Positions 1 through 4,695 of a DNA stretch of 5,960 nucleotides are shown piece after piece. This stretch comes from an uncultured Methanomethylovorans sp. (GTDB taxonomy: Archaea > Halobacteriota > Methanosarcinia > Methanosarcinales > Methanosarcinaceae). The stretch is taken from contig CALBTS010000138.1 of the NCBI GenBank assembly GCA_937968035.1, positions 1 to 5,960 of the forward strand, in the 5' to 3' direction. A program made the position numbers and the translations under genes. The notes below the pieces were generated by a model. The model ran no database searches, had not been told where the DNA came from, and saw only the letters and a program-made list of their open reading frames with translations. Each line of letters starts with the position of its first letter. Position 1 is the first letter of the stretch.

Positions 1-6
1 AACAAA

Positions 7-37
7 AAAAGCCCTTGCACTTTATGCCAGGGCTTTT
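7..37. terminator. Bidirectional terminator-like hairpin at the left end
   Basis: A perfect 9-bp inverted repeat is visible: AAAAGCCCT at 7-15 and AGGGCTTTT at 29-37, with a 13-nt loop. The A-run before the stem and the T-run at its end would let it work as a Rho-independent terminator in either direction. It separates whatever lies left of the window from the integrase region. On the minus strand it would end a transcript coming from the right; on the plus strand, one coming from the left. Confidence 0.7.
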
Positions 38-40
38 CCT

Positions 41-61
41 TGTAGCGAGAGAGACGCTACA
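41..61. promoter_or_regulatory. Dyad site 1, candidate integrase core (att) site or operator
   Basis: TGTAGCG (41-47) and CGCTACA (55-61) are perfect inverted 7-mers around a 7-bp spacer (AGAGAGA). Two inverted arms around a 6-8 bp spacer is the usual architecture of a tyrosine-recombinase core site, and it lies 176 bp upstream of the integrase start, where attP or an att junction is expected. The same word pattern, T(G/T)TAGC-N8-CGCTAC, recurs at 2632-2652 and 4675-4695 with different spacers, which fits a regulator operator better than a recombining site. On the minus strand the sequence reads like a gene 3' end followed by the terminator at 7-37, but no tRNA T-arm can be read, so a tRNA origin is only a guess. 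Confidence 0.5.
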
Positions 62-75
62 TTTCCGGTATTCTT

Positions 76-103
76 ACGTTCCCAAACAATTACAGAACGT
101 TCC
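76..103 (+). repeat. Paired ACGTTCC direct repeats, candidate arm-type sites
   Basis: ACGTTCC occurs at 76-82 and again at 97-103, a 21-bp offset or about two helical turns. The pair lies between the candidate core site and the integrase gene. Arm-type binding sites for the N-terminal domain of tyrosine integrases are short repeats placed like this. The assignment is by position and spacing only. Confidence 0.3.
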
Positions 104-132
104 ACGCAAAAATATCTATTTCAATGTTTTAA

Positions 133-156
133 ACATACTTTTGTTAATAAGTATGT
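133..156. repeat. 8-bp inverted repeat upstream of the integrase
   Basis: ACATACTT (133-140) and AAGTATGT (149-156) form a perfect 8-bp dyad with an 8-bp spacer, TTGTTAAT. It is AT-rich and is not followed by a T-run, so it looks like a protein-binding site (operator, or accessory site for an excisionase) rather than a terminator. Confidence 0.45.
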
Positions 157-161
157 AACGA

Positions 162-205
162 ATTGGAACAAATTAATATCGTTTTGTTTCCAATGCGTTT
201 CCAAT
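162..205. repeat. GTTTCCAAT repeats before the integrase
   Basis: GTTTCCAAT occurs twice in direct orientation, at 186-194 and 197-205, one helical turn (11 bp) apart. A related inverted copy, ATTGGAAC, lies at 162-169. Two sites in phase plus one inverted site suggest cooperative protein binding just upstream of the integrase promoter, either as integrase arm sites or as a repressor operator. The complement ATTGGAAAC also occurs at 4752-4760 in the control region before the 212-aa gene, and a near copy lies at 2717-2726. Confidence 0.4.
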
Positions 206-210
206 TTTTG

Positions 211-218
211 TATCTTTA
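211..218 (+). promoter_or_regulatory. Possible integrase -7 box
   Basis: TATCTTTA is one base off the Bacteroidota sigma-ABfA -7 consensus TAnnTTTG and lies 19 bp before the integrase ATG. The nearest TTTG (183-186) is 24 bp upstream, longer than the usual 19-21 bp spacing to a -33 box, so this is a weak candidate. Confidence 0.3.
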
Positions 219-237
219 ACCCATAAAATCAGCGACA

Positions 238-1593
238 ATGCCAACGGTAAAATTTCTTTTACAGACACCTTACGAAAAGAGTAAGAATGGGACCCGGAAG
301 CCCGCAACGAAGGAAACCAGGTTGTATGCCTACCTGATCCTGATGCGGGGATACGTTGTAAAGATCAAAACCGGCCACGTTATCCGACCGACTGAATGGG
401 ATTTTAAGAAGCAGGGACGGGCCGAAAAGTTGGCCGGTGCTATTGAGTTTAATGCAAAGCTGGCAGCGCTTAAAACTGAAGTATTGGAGGAGTATGACAA
501 ATTGCGGAAGCAATACCCGGACGCAACCTTTCAGGAGCTTTCAGTTTTGCTTAAACAGCGGTTCAAAGAGAAGGACCTGCCGAAATTCAGCGACAGGGGC
601 CTGTTTGACTACCTGGATGAGTATATCAATACAATGGAAGGGACACTAACCACCCGGACCATTGCCAAGTTCAAAACCCTTAAAACTGTCATGACTGAGT
701 TTGTGGCCGGTAACAGGAAGTATAACCCGCTAGCCTTTTCAATGATTGACCACGCCTTTTATGATGCGTTTGTGAAGCATCTCAGGGAGCGGGAACCCAG
801 GGGAAGGCAAAAGCGGCGCCCTGAGGGCCTTCAAACGGGCTTGTTGAATGATACGATAGGGAAATATATTGAGAACCTTAAAAACTTCTGTAAATGGGCT
901 GAGGAGCGGGGATATAACCAATTTCAGACATACACCAAGTTTAAAACCACCAGCACCGGGAACCGGAAGCGGAAGGCGGAACGCCGGGATATTGTCACCC
1001 TGACCCTGCCGGAGCTTACACAATTCTACCTTCATGACTTCAGTAAGCGCCCAGGATTGGAACGGGTGCGGGATCTTTTTTGTTTTGCGGCCTTTACGGG
1101 GCAGAGATGGAGTGATATTGAGCGGTTCAATAAAGAGGACGTTAAAGGGGATGTTTGGGCCTTCACGGCCTTTAAAACAAAGAAGCGGCAGGAAGTTGAC
1201 CTGACCGGCTTTGCTGCCCCGGCGCTGGACATACTCAAAAAGTATGAATACTCCCTGCCGCTTATCAGTCTGCAAAAGTTCAATGAGGAGCTAAAGGACG
1301 CCGGGAAGCTGGCGGGGATCACAGCCCCCGTAAAACTCCGCCGGTATTCAGGAGTAAAAGAGATTACGACGGAGGAGCCGAAGCACTATTTTATGAGCAG
1401 CCATATGGCCCGCCGGACATGCGTATCAATTCTGCTTAATGTATTCGGTATCCCGCCGTCCCTTGTAATGGAAATAACAGCCCATACCGACCTCAAAACA
1501 TTGCAGAAGTATATCAACACCGACCGGGAGGCCCGGAAGGCTGCAATGAGCCGTACCACGCCCGTAACTCAAACAATGAGGAGGGTATCATGA
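238..1593 (+). CDS. Tyrosine-type site-specific recombinase (integrase)
   Basis: This protein integrates and excises the element by cutting and rejoining DNA through a phosphotyrosine intermediate. At 451 aa it has the usual length of Bacteroidota element integrases. Residues about 1-80 look like the arm-type DNA-binding domain (around GHVIRPTEWDF), about 115-235 the helical SAM-like core-binding domain, and about 255-440 the catalytic domain. The catalytic set is visible: R290 (in TGQRWSDI), probable beta-hairpin K313, H389 and R392 (SSHMARR), H416 (in ITAHTDL) and nucleophile Y425 (LQKYI). All are present, so the enzyme is probably active. The ATG at 238 follows a leader with no Shine-Dalgarno sequence, normal for this phylum. 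The stop overlaps the next gene (ATGA), and a candidate core site lies 176 bp upstream. The family is certain; the target site is not known. Confidence 0.96.
   Translation: MPTVKFLLQTPYEKSKNGTRKPATKETRLYAYLILMRGYVVKIKTGHVIRPTEWDFKKQGRAEKLAGAIEFNAKLAALKTEVLEEYDKLRKQYPDATFQELSVLLKQRFKEKDLPKFSDRGLFDYLDEYINTMEGTLTTRTIAKFKTLKTVMTEFVAGNRKYNPLAFSMIDHAFYDAFVKHLREREPRGRQKRRPEGLQTGLLNDTIGKYIENLKNFCKWAEERGYNQFQTYTKFKTTSTGNRKRKAERRDIVTLTLPELTQFYLHDFSKRPGLERVRDLFCFAAFTGQRWSDIERFNKEDVKGDVWAFTAFKTKKRQEVDLTGFAAPALDILKKYEYSLPLISLQKFNEELKDAGKLAGITAPVKLRRYSGVKEITTEEPKHYFMSSHMARRTCVSILLNVFGIPPSLVMEITAHTDLKTLQKYINTDREARKAAMSRTTPVTQTMRRVS
1578..1585 (+). promoter_or_regulatory. Strong Shine-Dalgarno inside the integrase 3' end
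   Basis: GAGGAGGG ends 4 bases before the ATG at 1590 and also encodes part of the last integrase residues (MRRVS). Most other starts in this window have no such sequence. Together with the ATGA overlap it supports translation of the 210-aa gene from the integrase mRNA and fixes its start. Confidence 0.6.
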
Positions 1594-2222
1594 GAATTAC
1601 AAAGGTAAAACTAAGGTACAACCCGCATCACGTTCCGCCTACCTGGTTCGGAATGATACCGGACGGACCAGCCGAACATATGTTAGTGATAAGCAAACAG
1701 GAATACGATTTTTATAAAAGGGTAACAGACGATTATCCGCTCGTACCGATAGGCGAGTTTGCGGCGCTCATTCAGCACACCCGGATAAGCTGGGAGCAAT
1801 TCCGTTATTCTAATCTTAAGCCCGAACTGAGTAAACGGCTGGAGAAGGGGGCGACAATAGAGATGATAAAGGTTAAGACCTCGAAGGGAAAACCCATGAT
1901 TGATATAGACGACCCTGAGATCATTGAACTCATACGGCAGAAATATACACCCCAAAAATTAAGGCACGATCCATTTAATAAACTATTTTCTGAACTGTGG
2001 ACTTACTTTGATTATGCCGTCGGCCTCAGTAAGTATCAAACCCCTGTATTGATCGGTTTTATTTTTGCTTATTGTGGGGTTCATAAATTCGAAGATAGTC
2101 CCCTGCTTACTGAACAGGAACACGAAGCAAGCCCCAACCCCGTCACCTATAAAACATACCTCAAGGGAAACGTTAGGAGCTGGGTGAATACAATAAATAA
2201 AAATACGGGGTTTAACGACTAA
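1590..2222 (+). CDS. Hypothetical protein translationally coupled to the integrase
   Basis: I do not recognise this 210-aa protein. It starts at an ATG overlapping the integrase stop by 4 bases and behind a good ribosome-binding site, so it is almost certainly co-translated and expressed with the integrase. It has no signal peptide. The only hydrophobic stretch, about residues 152-163 (VLIGFIFAYCGV), is too short and isolated for a clear membrane segment. The N-terminal third is rich in aromatic residues, the middle (80-120) is charged, and the C-terminal part (128-205) is mostly helical with scattered Trp, Tyr and Phe, ending NVRSWVNTINK. By position it could be an accessory factor for integration or excision, but that is inferred from context alone. 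Its stop codon lies inside an inverted repeat. Confidence 0.85.
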   Translation: MRITKVKLRYNPHHVPPTWFGMIPDGPAEHMLVISKQEYDFYKRVTDDYPLVPIGEFAALIQHTRISWEQFRYSNLKPELSKRLEKGATIEMIKVKTSKGKPMIDIDDPEIIELIRQKYTPQKLRHDPFNKLFSELWTYFDYAVGLSKYQTPVLIGFIFAYCGVHKFEDSPLLTEQEHEASPNPVTYKTYLKGNVRSWVNTINKNTGFND

Positions 2223-2278
2223 CCCCCTGTTATTCTGTGGCTATTTTTACCCCTTGTTTTTTCCCCGTATTATAGCCA
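2202..2278. repeat. Nested inverted repeats after the integrase operon
   Basis: Three dyads share this stretch. AATACGGGG (2202-2210) is perfectly complementary to CCCCGTATT (2263-2271) across 52 nt. GGGGTT (2207-2212) can instead pair with AACCCC (2221-2226) around the stop codon. TGGCTAT (2238-2244) pairs with ATAGCCA (2272-2278). T-rich runs (TATTTTTA, TTGTTTTTT) lie in the loop. Because the first two compete for the same GGGG, this could be an alternative-fold attenuator or terminator region, or a set of binding sites. Confidence 0.45.
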
Positions 2279-2299
2279 ATTCATTATATTCCTGTATGT

Positions 2300-2331
2300 T
2301 ACATTTGCTGTGTAAAACAAAATTCACAGCA
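2300..2331 (+). promoter_or_regulatory. Bacteroidota -7 box overlapping an operator-like dyad
   Basis: TACATTTG (2300-2307) matches the -7 consensus TAnnTTTG exactly and lies 26 bp before the ATG at 2334. I see no good -33 TTG at the normal distance. A perfect 7-bp dyad, TGCTGTG (2306-2312) and CACAGCA (2325-2331), 12-bp spacer, starts inside the box and ends two bases before the start codon. This is the expected layout for autorepression by the downstream helix-turn-helix protein, or for a hairpin that masks the start. Confidence 0.65.
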
Positions 2332-2333
2332 CA

Positions 2334-2636
2334 ATGGAACTTGAATCACTTGAAAAAAACAGCCTGGTTATCCTGAAATCGGATGACCTCCGGGAACTGC
2401 TGGAAAAGGCCGCCGCCAAACAGCCCGCCCAGGTTCCCACTCCCTCCCCTGACTTCATGACCATTACACAAGCGGAAGCAATCCACTTGTGGAAAACCAC
2501 CCGCCAGCGCCTCGCACGTCTCAGGCGCCTGGGATTACTTGAAGCTTTAGAGCTTAACGGCAGAATCTTTTACCGGCCTTCCGCTTATGCGGATGCTATG
2601 CAGTCCCTCAACCGGCATAAAAAACCGCTCGTGTAG
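2334..2636 (+). CDS. Small helix-turn-helix DNA-binding protein, candidate excisionase/regulator
   Basis: This 100-aa protein probably binds DNA as a recombination directionality factor (Xis-like) or as a repressor. The N-terminal part (1-40) contains a charged helix (SDDLRELLEKAAAK) and a Pro-rich linker. Residues 43-82 look like a MerR/excisionase-type winged helix: MTITQAEAIHLW as the first helix, a very basic recognition helix TTRQRLARLRRLG, then a short beta-wing ending GRIFYRPSAYADAM. Stand-alone proteins of about 100 aa with this fold commonly sit near integrases in Bacteroidota elements. It has its own promoter with an operator-like dyad, so self-regulation is likely. Its stop codon lies within dyad site 2, and its leader CAGCACAATG resembles two other starts in the window. 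The DNA-binding role is well supported; excisionase versus repressor is open. Confidence 0.85.
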   Translation: MELESLEKNSLVILKSDDLRELLEKAAAKQPAQVPTPSPDFMTITQAEAIHLWKTTRQRLARLRRLGLLEALELNGRIFYRPSAYADAMQSLNRHKKPLV

Positions 2637-2652
2637 CATGTACCCCGCTACT
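2632..2652. promoter_or_regulatory. Dyad site 2, over the helix-turn-helix gene stop codon
   Basis: TGTAGC (2632-2637), an 8-bp spacer and CGCTAC (2646-2651) repeat exactly the 12 conserved positions of site 1 at 41-61; only the spacer and outer base differ. The site covers the TAG stop at 2634-2636 and lies 96 bp before the ATG of the next gene cluster. TTCCGG follows after 3 bp (2655-2660), as it does after site 1 (63-68). A second pair, CCGCTA (2645-2650) and TAGCGG (2679-2684), overlaps its right arm. It probably controls the downstream cluster. Confidence 0.5.
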
Positions 2653-2748
2653 CATTCCGGCCTCAGTCGTTTGATTGATAGCGGTTTGCAGAGCGGAAGC
2701 GAATAAACTGAAAACCATTTGGAAACAACCCAGCAAAAAGACAAGAAA

Positions 2749-2982
2749 ATGAAAACGATCAATGTGACAACCATCAAAAATGAAAAAACAATTACCGGAT
2801 CAATTACCGCTCAAATGTCAACGGCGACAATAGTAAGCGGCCTGGGGACCCGCACGGTTGATGAATTGGTATTAACAATTGTGCCGGACAATGACAAGGA
2901 GAAATATTTCTACATGGTCTGTGAGGACCCGAAAGAGTTTTTGAGAATCATATCCGAGACCATTAACCCCACAACCTTTTAA
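2749..2982 (+). CDS. Small hypothetical protein, first gene of the nuclease cluster
   Basis: I do not recognise this 77-aa protein. The reading frame can be extended to a TTG at 2719, but the ATG at 2749 follows an A-rich leader typical of this phylum and is the more likely start. It appears soluble and mainly beta-stranded: alternating Thr/Ile/Val in residues 1-45, then an acidic DNDKEKYFYMVCEDPKEFL stretch and a short C-terminal helix (RIISETI). There is no signal peptide or membrane segment. It ends 14 bp before the nuclease gene and is probably co-transcribed with it from a promoter in 2637-2748, where dyad site 2 lies. The codon sequence just after the TTG resembles the start of the nuclease gene. 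Confidence 0.7.
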   Translation: MKTINVTTIKNEKTITGSITAQMSTATIVSGLGTRTVDELVLTIVPDNDKEKYFYMVCEDPKEFLRIISETINPTTF

Positions 2983-2984
2983 CA

Positions 2985-2992
2985 CCCCCCCC
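2985..2992 (+). repeat. C8 homopolymer just before the nuclease start
   Basis: Eight consecutive C residues lie between the stop of the 77-aa gene and the ATG at 2997, separated from it by only GGCA. Long G/C runs slip during replication. Here a length change would alter the leader, not the reading frame, so it could tune translation at most. It is also a likely place for a sequencing error. Confidence 0.6.
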
Positions 2993-2996
2993 GGCA

Positions 2997-3491
2997 ATGG
3001 AAACAACAAAGAAAAAACGCATCTACAAAAGCGCTGCCCTCAAGGAGCTTGAAAAAATGGCAAACCAGGAGGCCATAAGGCGACACCCGAATTGTGACCC
3101 CCGTTTTTTGGCCCCTGCTCATTATTGCGACACAACAGCCAACCGCTTCACCCAGGCAGTTATTGACTTCTTACGGCTGTCCGGCCACCAGGCAGAGAGG
3201 ATAAACTGCACCGGCCGATACATTGACAAACGGAAGGTATTTACCGACGTACTGGGACACAAAAGGCAGATCGGGCGGGCTGTATGGATACCGACCGCAG
3301 GGCAGAAAGGAACGGCAGATATTTCCGCCGTCATTTACGGACGGGCCGTAAAAATTGAAATCAAAATCAATGACTTCCAGTCAGAGGCTCAAAAGAAGTA
3401 CCAGGAGAGCATTGAAAAGGCGGGCGGAGTTTATCTGCTCGTCCGCAGCTTTCAGGCTTTTTATGACTGGTATCAGAACTTCACCCGATGA
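2997..3491 (+). CDS. VRR-NUC-type nuclease (PD-(D/E)xK superfamily)
   Basis: This 164-aa protein is most likely a metal-dependent DNA nuclease of the VRR-NUC family, which is often found as a stand-alone domain in phages and mobile elements, next to replication or packaging genes. The core runs from about residue 46 to 160. It has D108 in GTADIS, then E121 and K123 in the KIEIK strand (the E-x-K pair), and a helix with Q132 and Y135 (AQKKYQESIEKAGG). GVYLLVRSFQAF closes the domain as in the family. The N-terminal 45 residues are basic and helical and may contact DNA. All catalytic positions appear intact. It lies between two unknown genes in the same orientation. It could take part in replication, recombination or Holliday-junction processing, or attack foreign DNA; the sequence does not decide this. 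Confidence 0.82.
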   Translation: METTKKKRIYKSAALKELEKMANQEAIRRHPNCDPRFLAPAHYCDTTANRFTQAVIDFLRLSGHQAERINCTGRYIDKRKVFTDVLGHKRQIGRAVWIPTAGQKGTADISAVIYGRAVKIEIKINDFQSEAQKKYQESIEKAGGVYLLVRSFQAFYDWYQNFTR

Positions 3492-3512
3492 CAATATGAC
3501 AACAGCGACAAT

Positions 3513-4418
3513 ATGGAATACAAGTATGTACAATTTCCGCTTTGCCTCGTGAACGAGACCTATAAAAATAGAGAAAAGGGTTTAGACCTTATGCTGGATT
3601 TCGGCCTGGTGCATTATGCCCTATCTCAAAAATACAATATGGTTGATGTTGTCAGGCAGACGATTTATGACTATTACAAAAACACCGACAAACTGCCCGG
3701 GGATCTCAGGGTTGCAATAGAGGAGGCCGAAGCAGAGGACCGCTTCACGCATGATGAGGATTACAACGGTTTTAACTCCGACGGCAAGTTTGATCCTGAG
3801 TTGAACGCCCCGGAGCTTCAAAAGATACTGGACGGCAACCCCGACCTCAAAGCGGAGGCCGTCCGTCATTATCAGCTCCACCAGGCAGGGGAATTTCTTA
3901 ACGTTACTATCCGCTCCCCCAGGATGATCTTTAAGGGGTACCACGAAGCCCAGGCCATAAGGGAATCATTTGAACGGAGCTTCGGACCGGACGTTATGCC
4001 TTCCGTTAAAAAATCCCTCCTGTTTGAATACAAGGATAATCCCAAACAGGATATAACCCTATTGCTGGCATACATTGGTATCTGCTCCCTTATAGGCCAG
4101 CGGAATTTCATCAGCACATCAAAGCCCGTTATCCTGTCCCGGATGATCGGAGCGAAAAGCAAGGCATCATTCCAGGCCTTTTCAAAGCAAAAGGAATCAA
4201 AGGAGGTTGTTGCAAGGTTCTCAAAGCGCTGGCCAATGGATAAACTTTTACTATCCCTGGCGGAACAGAAGTTTATCATGTACCTAACAAAGCCGCACGT
4301 TTCGGTTGTGTACGTCTCAAAATACATGGAGCCGGATGAACTTGCAAAGCTGGTCAAACAATCTCAGGCCAGATACAACCTAAAGAACAAAATCAGAAAA
4401 GCATCTCAGGGAATATGA
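3513..4418 (+). CDS. Hypothetical protein with possible C-terminal DNA-binding region
   Basis: I do not recognise this 301-aa protein. The N-terminal part (1-65) is helical and aromatic-rich (YVQFPLCLVNETYKN, then LMLDFGLVHYALSQKYN). An acidic linker follows (about 68-115, with EEAEAEDRFTHDEDYNGF). The C-terminal half (about 178-295) has regular helices: ITLLLAYIGICSLIG, then PVILSRMIGAKSKASFQAFSKQKESK, which looks like a helix-turn-helix with a basic recognition helix, then a basic tail (NLKNKIRKAS). It starts 21 bp after the nuclease stop behind CAGCGACA, and its last codons overlap the iteron region by an ATGA. A DNA-binding protein encoded right next to iterons could be an initiator or partition factor acting on them, but I see no Rep_3, RepA or ParB signature, so this rests on position. 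Confidence 0.85.
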   Translation: MEYKYVQFPLCLVNETYKNREKGLDLMLDFGLVHYALSQKYNMVDVVRQTIYDYYKNTDKLPGDLRVAIEEAEAEDRFTHDEDYNGFNSDGKFDPELNAPELQKILDGNPDLKAEAVRHYQLHQAGEFLNVTIRSPRMIFKGYHEAQAIRESFERSFGPDVMPSVKKSLLFEYKDNPKQDITLLLAYIGICSLIGQRNFISTSKPVILSRMIGAKSKASFQAFSKQKESKEVVARFSKRWPMDKLLLSLAEQKFIMYLTKPHVSVVYVSKYMEPDELAKLVKQSQARYNLKNKIRKASQGI

Positions 4419-4421
4419 ACA

Positions 4422-4491
4422 ACGACATCTATATAATACGACATCACAACGACATCACAACGACATCAGGCACGACATCAGCCACGACATC
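4422..4491 (+). repeat. Six-copy ACGACATC iteron array
   Basis: ACGACATC occurs exactly at 4422-4429, 4438-4445, 4449-4456, 4460-4467, 4472-4479 and 4484-4491. Start-to-start offsets are 16, 11, 11, 12 and 12 bp, about one helical turn, so bound proteins would line up on one DNA face. The first and last copies share the longer word ACGACATCTATATA (4422-4435 and 4484-4497), bracketing the array. AT-rich DNA follows. This is typical of iterons bound by a replication initiator, partition protein or cooperative repressor. Confidence 0.8.
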
Positions 4492-4549
4492 TATATACGG
4501 TACTCTACCATTAATACTCTTTATAAATACAGATAATACAATGAATCTA

Positions 4550-4568
4550 CCCGAAAAGGATTTTCGGG
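4550..4568. repeat. Tight 8-bp hairpin
   Basis: CCCGAAAA (4550-4557) and TTTTCGGG (4561-4568) form a perfect stem with a 3-nt loop, GGA. It lies just after the iterons and AT-rich stretch. A T-rich run follows only 11 bp later, so terminator function is doubtful; it would extrude easily as a single-strand hairpin, as in transfer or single-strand origins. Confidence 0.6.
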
Positions 4569-4603
4569 ACGTCATTATCTCTTTTTCTTTTGAAAACGTT
4601 TTG

Positions 4604-4630
4604 GTTTCTGCTTCGTCGCTGGGCGGAAAC
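4604..4630. repeat. 8-bp hairpin with one G-U pair
   Basis: GTTTCTGC (4604-4611) pairs with GCGGAAAC (4623-4630) with one wobble pair and an 11-nt loop. It follows directly on the AAAACGTTTT palindrome at 4593-4602 and belongs to the hairpin cluster of this region. Confidence 0.4.
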
Positions 4631-4635
4631 TGCCA

Positions 4636-4674
4636 GGCTTCCGGGGAGCTGTCTGTCATCTCCTCCCCGGAGCC
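4636..4674. repeat. Long GC-rich hairpin
   Basis: TCCGGGGAG (4640-4648) and CTCCCCGGA (4663-4671) are a perfect 9-bp stem. It extends by three more pairs (GGC 4636-4638 with GCC 4672-4674) around one bulged T, giving 12 bp with a 14-nt loop. Only TTT follows, so it is at best a weak terminator for the upstream cluster. It directly abuts dyad site 3, much as the terminator at 7-37 lies just before dyad site 1. Confidence 0.55.
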
Positions 4675-4695
4675 TTTAGCGGATACACCGCTACC
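4675..4695. promoter_or_regulatory. Dyad site 3, before the 212-aa gene
   Basis: TTTAGC (4675-4680), 8 bp, CGCTAC (4689-4694): 11 of the 12 conserved positions of sites 1 and 2. The inner bases also extend the dyad to TAGCGG-ATACA-CCGCTA (4677-4693). TTCCGG follows after 13 bp (4708-4713) instead of 2-3, i.e. about one helical turn further. The site lies 110 bp before the ATG at 4806 and probably controls that gene. Confidence 0.5.

Noticed and set aside
41..83. Minus-strand 3' end of a tRNA gene
   Set aside because: The end TCTCGCTACA followed by a terminator is suggestive, but no T-arm (GGTTCGAATCC-like) or matching acceptor strand can be read in this window.
739..1322. Long minus-strand frames opposite the integrase
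   Set aside because: They mirror the GC-rich codons of a clear integrase gene and have no ribosome-binding site, promoter or recognisable domain.
3355..3552. 65-aa frame overlapping the nuclease and the 301-aa gene
   Set aside because: It is a frame-shifted shadow of the nuclease 3' end; only a tiny frame from ATG 3496 could be a leader peptide, with no supporting evidence.
4422..4491. CRISPR array
   Set aside because: The repeat is only 8 bp with 3-8 bp between copies; CRISPR repeats and spacers are far longer, and no cas gene is present.
4444..4659. 71-aa minus-strand frame beginning MTDSSPEAWQFPPSDE
   Set aside because: The N-terminal part looks plausible and GGGGAGGAG precedes its ATG, but the spacing is too short for a ribosome-binding site, the C-terminus is iteron translation, and it opposes the local gene direction.
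2632..4695. Dyad sites 2 and 3 as secondary integrase crossover sites
   Set aside because: Tyrosine recombinases need matching spacers to recombine two sites, and the three spacers differ. A regulator-binding role is simpler.
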